From H111-94 sp034436045 (GTDB taxonomy: Bacteria; Chloroflexota; Ktedonobacteria; Ktedonobacterales; Ktedonobacteraceae), in assembly GCA_034436045.1 (NCBI GenBank), contig DAOTVZ010000194.1, positions 1 through 26,014 of the forward strand: 26,014 nucleotides of DNA. Reading direction: 5' to 3'. Both the position numbers and the translations under genes were made by a program. Positions 7,491-16,900 of this stretch are shown one piece after another. Under the pieces are notes generated by a model. It searched no databases and was not told where the DNA came from. It was given only the letters and a program-made list of their open reading frames with translations. The first letter of the stretch is position 1. Each line of letters starts with the position of its first letter.

Positions 7491-8570
7491 TTACATGTCT
7501 TGTAATGCCAGTGTAATGGCCCCGGTAATATTCGCTTCCGCACCCAGACTGCCCTGCACGATGCGTAGCGCTTCGCTGGCAGCGGGCAGGCAGCGCTGGC
7601 GCACCTTCGCCTGTAACGGCTCGATGAGGAGCGGCCCCGCCTGCGCAACGGTGCCCCCTAGAATAATCATACCAGGATTCACCATATGCACAATATTCGT
7701 TAGCGCGATACCAAGCCGGTTCAACACTTCTTCTACAATAGAACGCGCTACAGGTTCCCCATCAGCCGCCAATCGAAAGATCTGCTCGACTGTGATGCTC
7801 TCGGCACGCCCGTTTGTGACGCGGTTGAGAGCCTCTGCCGCCCCGGCATGCTCGACGGAGAGACCGATCATGGCACGTACAATGGCCTGTGCGGAAGCAA
7901 TCGCTTCCAGATGCCCGTAGCCACCGCAGGAACAGCGTGGCCCGTCCTCTTTGACCAGCATGTGACCGATCTCGCCCGCTGTACAGGTATTGCCATGATA
8001 AATATGTCCATTGACAACCAGACCGCCGCCGATGCCACGCCCCAGGCCAACATAGAGAACAATGCGCTCGCCCTGCCCCGCGCCACGTTGCACCTCGGCC
8101 AGCGCGGCGGCGTTGGCATTATTATCAATTATACAAGGTACAGTGAGTCGTTGCTCGAAATAGTCCTGTAAAGGAAAATTGTCCCATCCGTGAGCATGGT
8201 GCAAGGTGCGTACCACCCCACGCGCAGCATCGACCAACCCACCAACGGCCACCCCGACGCGCAGCACGCGCCCATCCTTGAGCAATGCGGGTGTTGTCAC
8301 CTCGTCCAGCATACCGTCAATCAGGTGTAACACGGTTTCAGGGTCGGGAACGTAATCGAGTGGACGACGAATGCGCCGAAGAATAGTGCCTTGCAGATCG
8401 GCGAGGGCCACAGATTGCCGCGAGCCACTGCCACTAATCTCGATTCCCACGACGTATCCGTGCGTTGCCAGCAGAGTGCCGGTAATCCGCTGCGCTGGCA
8501 TCGGGGATGTGGTTGCCTGTGCAGAACGGGAACCGGCATTCGCTACTTCATCGGTATGGTATGTAGACAC
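7491..8570 (-). CDS. ROK-family protein without DNA-binding domain, probably non-catalytic
   Basis: 359 residues with the ROK fold of sugar kinases and XylR/NagC-type regulators. There is no N-terminal helix-turn-helix; instead about 35 polar residues precede the fold. The ROK core is clear: VGVAVGGLVD, VGLGRGIGGGLV, and the zinc region GHMLVKEDGPRCSCGGYGHL. Three changes stand out. The phosphate loop D-x-G-G-T reads EISGSGS (Glu44, Ser46, Ser48). The catalytic Asp of N-D-A-N is Asn151 (IIDNNANAA). The third zinc cysteine is His220 (CSCGGYGH), which may still bind zinc. The start is GTG at 8570 with AGGGAG about 9 bases upstream. First gene of the minus-strand pair with the pseudokinase. A true glucokinase role is unlikely; a sugar sensor is an inference. 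Confidence 0.85.
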   Translation of the reverse strand: MSTYHTDEVANAGSRSAQATTSPMPAQRITGTLLATHGYVVGIEISGSGSRQSVALADLQGTILRRIRRPLDYVPDPETVLHLIDGMLDEVTTPALLKDGRVLRVGVAVGGLVDAARGVVRTLHHAHGWDNFPLQDYFEQRLTVPCIIDNNANAAALAEVQRGAGQGERIVLYVGLGRGIGGGLVVNGHIYHGNTCTAGEIGHMLVKEDGPRCSCGGYGHLEAIASAQAIVRAMIGLSVEHAGAAEALNRVTNGRAESITVEQIFRLAADGEPVARSIVEEVLNRLGIALTNIVHMVNPGMIILGGTVAQAGPLLIEPLQAKVRQRCLPAASEALRIVQGSLGAEANITGAITLALQDM

Positions 8571-8957
8571 GATGTACTCTCCCTTGCGCTCATCAGGAGC
8601 GATCCCTACCTCTTATGCCACCTCTCAACGGCATGCCAGAACCGTCAAGAACGTAGAGTAGAAGTATACCTTCTCTTGTAGATACGCAGTTGACTATCGA
8701 GACGTGTACGAATATTGCGATAAATACAGCACTGCCCCACCTGCTAAACAAGTAGCTCAATGCTTTTGGATAGCGAAGTTAGTATACCATATGGGAGCAG
8801 GGACGCAAAGTGACCAGGACGCTTGTGCTAAAACGAGCGTTTTTGTCATTTGTCAAGCATACAATGGCGCATACGAAACATTGCCTCTTTAACCATTTCT
8901 GCTATATCATGTAGTTAGGATCAATACAAATTGACATAGTGATAAAGAGAGCAAGTT
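8571..8957. other. Divergent intergenic region between ROK and P450 genes
   Basis: 387 bases without a convincing gene. A GTG-started frame of 62 codons at 8704-8892 has no ribosome site and no recognisable protein features. Weak promoter signals exist on both sides. For the ROK gene, TATACT lies on the minus strand (AGTATA at 8663-8668). For the P450 gene, TTGCCT (8881-8886) and TATATC (8903-8908) are 16 bases apart. TTGACA at 8931-8936 has no -10 before the start codon. A terminator at 8819-8844 lies in the middle. Confidence 0.5.
8819..8844 (+). terminator. Intrinsic terminator upstream of the P450 gene
   Basis: ACGCTTGT (8819-8826) pairs with ACGAGCGT (8833-8840) over 8 pairs including one G-U, with loop GCTAAA and a following T-run. 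No gene lies upstream on this strand, so it ends either a small RNA or a conditional leader. It is directly preceded by GGGACGCAAAG at 8800-8810. Confidence 0.55.
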
Positions 8958-10472
8958 ATGGCATCAACCATGCAAGATACAGCCACCAAAGAGCAGCTCA
9001 ATAGCAACATAGAGCAATTGCCTTTGCCGCCGGGGCCACGCGGCCTGCCCTATCTGGGCAATGCGCTGGAAGTGCGTCGTGACCCGCTCGGCTTCCTGCA
9101 AGAATTGCAGCGCACTTACGGCGATATCGTGATGATTCGCGTAATGCGTATGTCCATCGTGCTGCTCTTCCGGCCCGAATACATGCGCTACGTGCTGGTC
9201 GAGCATCCTCATCAGTTTTCCAATCGCGGCCTGGGGCCGAACGAAGCCAATGCCGCCAACGAGGGCCTGTTGACCATCGATGGCGAGAAGCATCGCCAGC
9301 AGCGCCGCGCCGTGCAACCGGCCTTCCATAAAAAAGTCGTAGAGAGCTATGCATCCACGATCACGGACTTTACGCAGGAACTCTTTAAAACGTGGCATAT
9401 CGGCGATACCGTCAATGTAACGCAGGCTATGCAGGAGTTGACGCTGCGCATCGCCTGTCAGTGTCTCTTCTCCATTGACCTATCGCAGCAACTCAGGTCG
9501 CTCGGTGACGCCTTTAACAATATGATTGCCAGCGAGAATAACATGATCGAGGATCTGCTAAATATTCATATCGACGCACCCTTCACCAGCTATGGTAAGC
9601 GCATGGCCGCTGCACGCCAGATCGATACGCTCATTTACACGCTGCTGGCCGAGCGGCGCGCTAATCCGTCGCAACACAACGATGTACTCTCTATGCTGAT
9701 GACAGCCGAGGATGGCGAGACCCCAGGCATGAAACTCACCGACAAGCAGATACACGATCACCTGCTGACCTTCATCGCGGCCGGTCACGAAACCACCGCC
9801 AACGCGCTAAGCTGGACGCTTTACCTGCTTTCGGAGCATCCAGAGGTACGTGCCAAACTACAGGAAGAGATCACCAGTGTACTGGGTACAGACCCGGCGC
9901 GCGTGCCGACGGTCGAGGACCTGGCAAAGATGCCCTACCTGGACTGGGTGTTGAACGAGTCGCTGCGCCTCTACCCGCCCGCCTGGATGCAGGCGCGGCG
10001 CGTGGTTGAGGACTTCGAACTGGACGGCAAGCGCATCCCAAAGAACGCGATGGTGATGATCAGCCAGTGGGTTATTCATCGCCGTCCAGACCTGTGGGAG
10101 CGGCCCGATGCCTTCTGGCCCGAACGCTGGGACCCGGTCAATAAGCAACATATTGTGCCGGGTGCTTACTTCCCCTTTGGAGCCGGTTCGCGCATCTGTA
10201 TCGGTATGCCCCTGGCGCAACTTGAGGCCAAACTGGTGCTGACAATGTACCTGCAACGCTACATTCCGCGCACCGTGCCGGGCTACCAGCCGGGGAAACG
10301 CGCCGTCATCACCCTGCGCCCCCGAAACGACCTGCGCATGATTCTCATGCCAACTGCCAGCAACGGCTCCGCCAGCGATTGGGTGCGCGTCACCAACATT
10401 CCCAACGCGACACTACAAGAGCGCAAAGGCTGCCTGACTGCGCTGCTGAGCCTGTTCGGCTTCAAGTCATAG
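8958..10472 (+). CDS. Cytochrome P450 monooxygenase
   Basis: A haem-thiolate enzyme that inserts an oxygen atom into an organic substrate using electrons from a separate reductase. 504 residues, no signal peptide; the N-terminus is soluble and enters the proline-rich LPPGPRGLPYLGN hinge. All family landmarks are present. The I-helix is AGHETT at 275-280. The K-helix E-x-x-R is in NESLRLYPP. The PERW variant of the PERF motif follows, and the haem loop is FGAGSRICIG with Cys414 as the axial ligand. About 45 residues after the last family block form an unusual extra tail (GSASDWVRVTNI to the end). The start ATG follows AAAGAGAG. No ferredoxin or reductase gene is adjacent, so partner and substrate are unknown. 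Confidence 0.94.
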   Translation: MASTMQDTATKEQLNSNIEQLPLPPGPRGLPYLGNALEVRRDPLGFLQELQRTYGDIVMIRVMRMSIVLLFRPEYMRYVLVEHPHQFSNRGLGPNEANAANEGLLTIDGEKHRQQRRAVQPAFHKKVVESYASTITDFTQELFKTWHIGDTVNVTQAMQELTLRIACQCLFSIDLSQQLRSLGDAFNNMIASENNMIEDLLNIHIDAPFTSYGKRMAAARQIDTLIYTLLAERRANPSQHNDVLSMLMTAEDGETPGMKLTDKQIHDHLLTFIAAGHETTANALSWTLYLLSEHPEVRAKLQEEITSVLGTDPARVPTVEDLAKMPYLDWVLNESLRLYPPAWMQARRVVEDFELDGKRIPKNAMVMISQWVIHRRPDLWERPDAFWPERWDPVNKQHIVPGAYFPFGAGSRICIGMPLAQLEAKLVLTMYLQRYIPRTVPGYQPGKRAVITLRPRNDLRMILMPTASNGSASDWVRVTNIPNATLQERKGCLTALLSLFGFKS

Positions 10473-10768
10473 GGCATCAGAGCAGGCGATTCATAAATTG
10501 GAACAAGCATATAGCCAACCGCATTTTGTGCATCATCTTGCCCGCTTGCGGCGCATACAGGTAGGTGTAGGGGCAGGTTTACCATGTTCATGTACTCCCC
10601 AGAATCGTTGTCTCAGACACGGACGTGATAAACCTGTCCCTACATCATATTTCTTTAATGTTATTTTGTGATGCATACGCGACACAATCCTGCATGAAAG
10701 TGTTGTATAGTAATTGTGTGTGCGTTTCACACATGCACCCATGATGGAAGGAGCAGAGAAACAGTACC
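10473..10768. other. Intergenic region between P450 and fumarase genes
   Basis: 296 bases with no gene. It holds the palindromic repeat at 10566-10644. A -10-like TATAGT near 10706 lies about 60 bases before the fumarase start, and AAGGAG lies at 10748-10753. No -35 of quality is visible. Confidence 0.5.
10566..10644. repeat. Long imperfect palindrome, possible REP/MITE-like element
   Basis: The arm at 10566-10586, beginning TGTAGGGGCAGGTTTA, is matched in inverse by 10624-10644, ending TAAACCTGTCCCTACA; 18 of 21 positions pair. A 37-base centre includes a small TGTC/GACA hairpin. It shares its GTAGGGGC head and CCTGTCCC tail with the palindrome at 21056-21117. Two related palindromes in two unrelated intergenic regions suggest a dispersed family. 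It may also act as the P450 transcript end. Confidence 0.6.
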
Positions 10769-12187
10769 ATGAACAGTACAGAGGAAACCCGCGTTGAACG
10801 CGACTCAATGGGTGAGATGCGCGTTCCCGCCAATGCATATTACGGTGCCAGCACACAGCGCGCCGTGCTGAACTTCCCTATCAGCGACCTGCGTTTCCCG
10901 CGCCAGTTTATCCGCGCCCTGGGCCAGATCAAGCAGGCGGCGGCACAGACGAACGAGGAACTGGGCCTGCTTGATGCACAGACAGCCGAGGCGATTGTGC
11001 GCGCGGCGCAAGAGGTGATCGACGGCAAGCTGGACAGCCATTTCGTGGTTGATATTTTCCAGACCGGCTCCGGTACCTCAACCAACATGAACGCCAACGA
11101 GGTGATTGCCAATCGCGCCAGCGAACTGCTCGGCGGCTCGCGCGGCTCACGCAAGGTACACCCTAACGACCATGTAAACTTTGGACAATCTTCTAACGAT
11201 GTCATTCCGACCGCTATTCACCTCTCGGCGCTGGTCAGCATCGAGCATGACCTGATACCGGCCTTGCAGGGCTTGCAGCAGGCGCTGTTGCAGAAGGCCG
11301 ACGAGTTCATGCCCATTATCAAGACGGGCCGCACGCATCTACAGGACGCCACGCCTATTCGTCTGGGACAGGAGTTCCTGGGCTACGCGGGCCAGATCGA
11401 ACGCGGCATCGCCCGTATGCGTCACGCGCAGAACGAATTGTCCGAGGTTGCCCTGGGCGGCACTGCCGTCGGCACGGGTGTCAACACGCATCCTGAGTTC
11501 GCTGCGCGGGTCTGTCGGCGACTCTCGGAGATGAACGGTATTACAGTACGCGAGACGAGCAACCACTTTCAGGCGCAAAGCACGCTGGACAACGCTGTTG
11601 AGGCCAGCGGTGCGCTGAATACCCTGGCGGTCAGCCTGATGAAGATTGCCAACGACATTCGCTGGCTCGGCTCCGGCCCGCGCGCAGGCATCGGTGAGAT
11701 CGAGTTGCCAGCCGTGCAGCCCGGTAGCTCGATTATGCCCGGCAAGGTCAATCCGGTTATTGCCGAGTCGGTCTGTATGGTCTGCGCGCAGGTGATGGGC
11801 AACCATACCACCATTACCATCGGCGGTCAGTCGGGCAATTTCGAGATCAACGTCATGATGCCCGTCGTGGCTTACAACCTCTTGCAGTCGATCAGCTTGC
11901 TGGCAGCGGCAGCGCGCAACTTCACCGAACAGTGCATCAAGGGTCTGAAGGCGACCACGAAGGGTCCAGAGATGGTCGAGCGCGGCCTGGCCATCTGCAC
12001 CGCCCTTGCGCCCATCATCGGCTACGACGCGGCAGCAAACATCTCGAAAGAAGCCTATCGCACCGGCAAGACCATCCGCGAGGTGGCACGCGAAAAGACG
12101 AAGCTCAGCGCAGAGGAGCTTGATCGAATCCTCGACCCATCTAACATGACCAGACCCGGCCTGGATGGCGGTCCGGCAGCAGGTTAG
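10769..12187 (+). CDS. fumC: Class II fumarate hydratase
   Basis: Interconverts fumarate and malate in the TCA cycle; an oxygen-stable, iron-free, homotetrameric cytoplasmic enzyme. 472 residues, normal for the family. Motifs in order: TGSGTSTNMNANEVIANRA, HPNDHVNFGQSSND, KTGRTHLQDATP, GGTAVGTGVNTHPEF, and the superfamily signature GSSIMPGKVNPV with the mobile-loop serines at about 320-321. These motifs separate fumarase from aspartase (related) and argininosuccinate lyase. The start ATG is preceded by AAGGAG at 15 bases, which is rather far but there is no closer in-frame start that fits the family N-terminus. Followed by a terminator, so probably a single-gene transcript. Confidence 0.95.
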   Translation: MNSTEETRVERDSMGEMRVPANAYYGASTQRAVLNFPISDLRFPRQFIRALGQIKQAAAQTNEELGLLDAQTAEAIVRAAQEVIDGKLDSHFVVDIFQTGSGTSTNMNANEVIANRASELLGGSRGSRKVHPNDHVNFGQSSNDVIPTAIHLSALVSIEHDLIPALQGLQQALLQKADEFMPIIKTGRTHLQDATPIRLGQEFLGYAGQIERGIARMRHAQNELSEVALGGTAVGTGVNTHPEFAARVCRRLSEMNGITVRETSNHFQAQSTLDNAVEASGALNTLAVSLMKIANDIRWLGSGPRAGIGEIELPAVQPGSSIMPGKVNPVIAESVCMVCAQVMGNHTTITIGGQSGNFEINVMMPVVAYNLLQSISLLAAAARNFTEQCIKGLKATTKGPEMVERGLAICTALAPIIGYDAAANISKEAYRTGKTIREVAREKTKLSAEELDRILDPSNMTRPGLDGGPAAG

Positions 12188-12218
12188 TATCAACAGATAG
12201 TGACCGGACGAATACTGG

Positions 12219-12270
12219 ACAAAGCAGGACGCCCGCAAGGGTTGCCCTGCTTTGTGGTCGTTACCTTTTT
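12219..12270 (+). terminator. Terminator after fumC
   Basis: The stem ACAAAGCAGG (12219-12228) and CCTGCTTTGT (12246-12255) is 10 perfect pairs, with an inner CCC/GGG hairpin. A T-run starts at 12266, ten bases after the stem, with a small GGT/ACC hairpin in between. The gap weakens the case a little. Confidence 0.6.
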
Positions 12271-12524
12271 CTTCCTCATATATTCCCCCAATAGTCCCCC
12301 TTCCAGGCAGGATTTGTGTTTCCTGACCGGCATTTGTGGTAGACTCACGGTGAAACTGGGACAACGGTACTATACTGACCGAATACTCTCCCCCCCAAAT
12401 AGACCGTTTTCGCTCGAAGGGAGAGAGTTGACACGTTATTTTTGCTAACAGCGATGGATGAAGAGACAAGGATATTCGGAAATGTAGTGATGCCCCTGGT
12501 GGGTATCAGGCAAAGTGAAGAGCT
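12271..12524 (+). other. Upstream region of the nuclease/ATPase operon
   Basis: No gene seen. TATACT occurs near 12371 and TTGACA at 12428-12433, but neither has a well-spaced partner. A small hairpin (TGCCCCTG ... CAGGCA, about 12490-12513) sits just before the weak ribosome site of the next gene. Confidence 0.4.
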
Positions 12525-13892
12525 ATGATAGACGAGACAGTGGGACAACATGAGTGGATAGAGATGCTCAACCAGCAGCGTGAGGGGATTGTGACCCTGG
12601 TATTAACTGCCGACAACCACCTCGGCTCAACTGCCTTCAGCCAGCATCCAGGCAAACAGGAGGAGCGGCGGCAACGGCTGCGTCAAGCCTTTCAGCAAGC
12701 GACCGACTTTGCCATTGCGCAGGGCGTTGACCTCTTTGTACAGGCGGGTGATCTTTTCGACTCCACAACTCCCGATGAGATTGAGCGCAGTTTTGTCGCA
12801 GAGCGCCTGGCGCAATTAAAGCAGGCGGGCATTCAGACCGTTGCCATCGGCGGTGTTCATGATACGCCAACCGAGATGCAAGGGGTTACAGCAAGCCAGC
12901 GCAAGGCGAGCATACCGGCCCCGCAGAGCAGTTACGCCCGCCTCGGTGCGCTGCATTATTTATCATCTCCCCAGCAGGGCGGGCAACCGGTGGAACCACT
13001 GATACTCACTCTTCGTGGTACCTCTGTAGGTTTCTGTGGCTTGAGTGTACAGGCAGGGCAGGAGGGTGATCCATTAGAACGCTTCCATGTGCAGGACGAT
13101 ATTGAACGCGCTATGATTCGTTTGCTCGTGCTTCACGCGCCTATTGAAGGTCTGGCCGCCGGTTCCTCTCTGCTCGACACTCGCGCTCAAGTCCGGCGCA
13201 ACAGTATTGCGCGTCAGACAACGTTTCATTGTATTCTGGCCGGGTATCATCATAGCTATAGCCGAAGCCGCATCGGCTCAACAGAGGTTATCGTCGCGGG
13301 CGCGACGCAGCATAGCGATTTCAGCACCGCCGACCACGCTCCCGGTTTCGTCTTTCTTGGCATCAGCAAAGAGGGCGTGCGCTGGTGCAACCATATTGTC
13401 GTCGATGCCATGCCGCTCCGCCGCCTTGTGATTCAGACAAAGGAACTCTGGCCTGATGATGAGGCAACTGCACAGACCTCTGAAACAGAGAACGCGGCAG
13501 CCCCGCAATCTGATAAGGAGCGCGCGCAGAGCCGAACAGAACTCATCATTAAACGTTTGCGCCCCCTGTGCAGTCCCGATGCCATGCTTCAACTCAAGCT
13601 CGAAGGCGAATTGACTCGTGGGCAATATCATCAGTTAGACCTCAATCGCATCCGCCACTACGGCGAGGAGCATTGTTTCGCGCTCGCCATCGATGATAGC
13701 TCGCTCTCCTTCCGCCTGGAGCAAGAGCAGAGCGCGATGGAGACAGACGAACGTTTCTCGCCCCGCGAGGAACTGATGGCGCTGGTCGATGAGTGGATCG
13801 CGGCCAGCAACGATGAACAAGAGCAACGAGCATTGCAAGCTACGAAGGAAGAACTCCTCATGGTAATGGATGAGGTAAAGAGAAGGGTTTGA
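12525..13892 (+). CDS. Mre11/SbcD-like (YhaO-type) calcineurin-like phosphoesterase, altered active site
   Basis: Predicted nuclease subunit of an SMC-like nuclease/ATPase complex acting on DNA ends. 455 residues from the ATG at 12525; the ribosome site there is poor and a GTG at 12591, right after GAGGGG, would start the protein at the usual place before TLVLTADNHLG. Metallophosphoesterase motifs: ADNHLG (D30, H32), GDLFD (D76), GVHD (H112, D113), VLHAP (H204), AGYHHSY (H243). Two metal ligands of the family seem changed: the Asn of GNHD is Val111, and the first His of G-H-x-H is Tyr241. The C-terminal half is charged and helical and probably carries the ATPase-binding part. 40 bases from the ATPase gene, so an operon. 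Catalytic competence is uncertain. Confidence 0.85.
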   Translation: MIDETVGQHEWIEMLNQQREGIVTLVLTADNHLGSTAFSQHPGKQEERRQRLRQAFQQATDFAIAQGVDLFVQAGDLFDSTTPDEIERSFVAERLAQLKQAGIQTVAIGGVHDTPTEMQGVTASQRKASIPAPQSSYARLGALHYLSSPQQGGQPVEPLILTLRGTSVGFCGLSVQAGQEGDPLERFHVQDDIERAMIRLLVLHAPIEGLAAGSSLLDTRAQVRRNSIARQTTFHCILAGYHHSYSRSRIGSTEVIVAGATQHSDFSTADHAPGFVFLGISKEGVRWCNHIVVDAMPLRRLVIQTKELWPDDEATAQTSETENAAAPQSDKERAQSRTELIIKRLRPLCSPDAMLQLKLEGELTRGQYHQLDLNRIRHYGEEHCFALAIDDSSLSFRLEQEQSAMETDERFSPREELMALVDEWIAASNDEQEQRALQATKEELLMVMDEVKRRV

Positions 13893-13932
13893 TCGCACCG
13901 GAAGGTGAGCGAGTGAACGGAGTAGACCAATT

Positions 13933-16900
13933 ATGATTATCCTGAAACATCTGACAGTTGAACAGTTTCGGCTTCTACGCGAGGTGAATCTGCATTTTCC
14001 ACAGCGCGGCAGTATCCTGATTCAAGGTTCTAACGAGGCAGGAAAGTCCGCACTCCTCGAAAGTATCTACTTTGCGCTCTATGGTGAGCCACTCGCCGCC
14101 GAACGAGGTAAGCGTTCCCTTGATGATCTCATCTCCTATGGTGCCAGCAGCGCCTCGGTCACCTTAACGCTCTCCATCAGTGTAACCGAATTAACCGTCA
14201 CGCGCACTCTTGAACGCGGCAAGGGTCAGAAGGTGGCCCTTTATATTCGCAGGCTGGGGTTGCCGGAAGAAGGCCCCATTACGCGCCTGGCCAGCGCCAA
14301 TGAACGCATCATTGCTGAACTCGGCCACATGGATGGCCCTACGCTGCGCAACTCTTGCTTGATCGAACAGAAGGGCCTGGAGCGTCTCGAAAGCCTGAGT
14401 GGGGCTGAACGAGAGACGACCATCCGCAAACTGCTGGGCATCGAACAGTGGTCGCGCGTCACCGAACGCTTTGTAGTGACAGCGGACGATGAACGCCAGT
14501 TGAACGAGGCGAGAGAACGCCTGCGTCTGGCCGAGCTTCAGGAGCGTATTCCCCGTCTTAACACACGGTTTGAGGAGATTGAGGCGGCCCTGGAAGCTAT
14601 CATTGTCAACGAAGAACTCGAAGAGATAGAACAGCAGGAGCGCGAGATAGCGGAGCAGGAAAAGGCGCTGAACGAAATTCAGCAGCGCCGAAGCGAGATC
14701 AAGCAACAGATGAATCGCGTCCATCAACTCAAAACTGCTGATAACACGCTGAACGAGATTATCACTACCTATGAGGCGATCAGCCATGCGCAGCAGGAGA
14801 TACCCGCCCTGGAGAAACAGATCAGTGAACTGGAGCGGCGCGAGCGTGAAGAGTTACCGACGCTGGAAAGCCGTGTCAGCGAGCTATCTGACCTGACACG
14901 CTCGTTCGGCACGCTGCAACGCATGTCTAACGACCTGCTGGCGGTAGTTGATACGATCAAGGACCTGAAGCAAGAACTGAAGCAGCAGGAGAACGCGCAA
15001 GAAAGCCTCAGTAGTTTGAAAGAGCAGATCGCCCATGCCGAGGAGCGGGTTCGGGAAGCGCGCACAGCGCTCCAGACGTTAGAGGAGCAGCGGCGCGCCG
15101 AACGTCCACGCCTGGAAGCGCGTCAGCAGCGTCTGCAAACGCTCAGCGAGCGCCTGGCAAAGCTGAAAGAACAGGAAGAGCGCTATAGTCATCTGCTGAA
15201 AAGCCGCGTGCTGGCGCAGGAGAACAGCGAACATCTGGCGCAGTTACAGCAAGAGATCAAAGCAACGGAGCAGGAACTCGCGCAGGCCGAGAACAAAGCG
15301 CGCCAGTTGCAAAGCCAGGCCGAGGAACTGGAGTGGCGTGCACGTCAACTCAGCATTCGTCGCCAACTTGCCGAGTGGCAACGTCTGAAGAGGCAGGCGA
15401 TAGAGTTAGCCAATGCCGAACAGCACGTTCATGCTGCTCACCAGCAGCAAGAACAACTGACAGCGATGGAGCAGGAGGCACGCCGCAAAGCCAGCTTGCG
15501 CCTGGGTATGACCATTATGGTTATCGTTCTCTGCCTCGTCTGTGCGCTTGTTGCCCTGGTGGAATTCGCACACGGCTCAGCAGCATTAGCGATGGGCGTT
15601 GGTGTGCTGGCCTTGCTGCTGGCGGGGGGCGCGGCCTACAGCATGCGCACCTATACACAGGCGCGCAACCAGAAGCAGGCGCTGGAACAGCAGATGCAAG
15701 AAGCCGTCAACCGCATGGGAGCAATGGTAGCAGCGCGCGAGGCCGCACGGCGCATGGGTGGCAACGCGGACGACCTGACCCGCATCGAGCGCGAGATTCA
15801 AAATCTGGGCGGCAGCATCCCGCGCAGCCTGGAGGAGGCAACCAGACTGCTCCAGCAACCGACGGGCAGTAACGAGAGTCTGGCCGAGATTCAGAAACGT
15901 ATCCAGGCCAAACGCGAAGAGGTCAATGCAGCACACAAGCAGGTCAAAGGTGCAACGGAGACACTCGCTTCCCAGCGCAAAGAGTTTACGCGCCTGGAAG
16001 AGGCGCGCGCGCGTGAGAGCTGGAATACGGTGGATGAAGACTTGCGCGCCACACTCACCGCGATTGGGCGCGTGCAAGAGGAGATCACCCAACTGGCAAA
16101 TCAGGAGGGCCTGCCCGCTCTCAGCGTCCATGAACGCTTGCGCCGTTCACGCACCATCACTCAGGGCGCGCTGCCAACCGTTCCCCTGACCCCACTGACA
16201 TCGGCAAACGAGGCAGAGCAAGAGGGGGTTCCTGAACTGGAAACGCTGGTGGAGCATACTATCAAGGCCACCCAGCAAGAGATCGCCACCCTCGATAGCA
16301 AGCTCGACCTGGTAGCCGACCTGACACGTCAGTTAAAAGTGCAGCAGGAGGCCCTGGATGTGCTGCTTGACCGCAAACGTGCCCTCGAGGCGCGTACCGA
16401 GCGCTACCGCACCAGCGACCCACAGCAGCAAATTGAGCGCGCGCGCGAGCAGCAGGCAATGCTGCGTAGTGCGCTCCAGAGCTTGCAAGATTCGCTGCGT
16501 CAGCGCGTCAAGCCGTTGGGGATCGTCTTCGGCCAGGCCGCTATCAGTGCCGCCGAAACTGCCGCCCGCAAACAACTGGAAGAGCTGCACATGGCTCTGG
16601 CCGGCAAGCTCAAGCTTCAAAAGATGCTGGAACAATACGGCGAGAGCTTGAAAAAGCACCAGGAGGCGCTGGCCGAACATTATAAGCAGCTAGCGAAGTT
16701 CAGCAATAGCCTGGGGAGCTGGATCGTGCCACCCAATCCCTTTGCGGAGGCGCTAACACATCTGCGCGCGCGCTGCCAGCACGAAATCGACCAGGCCAAT
16801 GAACGCGGTCTGCTCAAAGAGCTTGATGATCTGCAACTGCGCGAAGGCGCGCTGCGCGCTAAGGTCGCGCTCTGTCAGCAGGAGATCGAGAATACGCAGG

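Noticed and set aside
7491..8570. Calling the ROK protein a glucokinase
   Set aside because: The catalytic aspartate position is Asn151 and the phosphate loop is degenerate.
8800..8810. Full c-di-GMP-I riboswitch call
   Set aside because: Only one conserved strand is present; the partner strands and the tetraloop hairpin are missing, so it is only reported as a finding.
8704..8892. Possible small gene of 62 codons upstream of the P450 gene
   Set aside because: GTG start without a ribosome site, and a terminator hairpin (8819-8844) lies within it.
11339..12469. Open frame of 376 codons on the minus strand
   Set aside because: Antisense to fumC for most of its length; the composition is that of a shadow of a GC-biased gene.
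15333..15872. Open frame of 179 codons on the plus strand
   Set aside because: It is an alternative frame inside the Rad50-like gene, with shadow composition.
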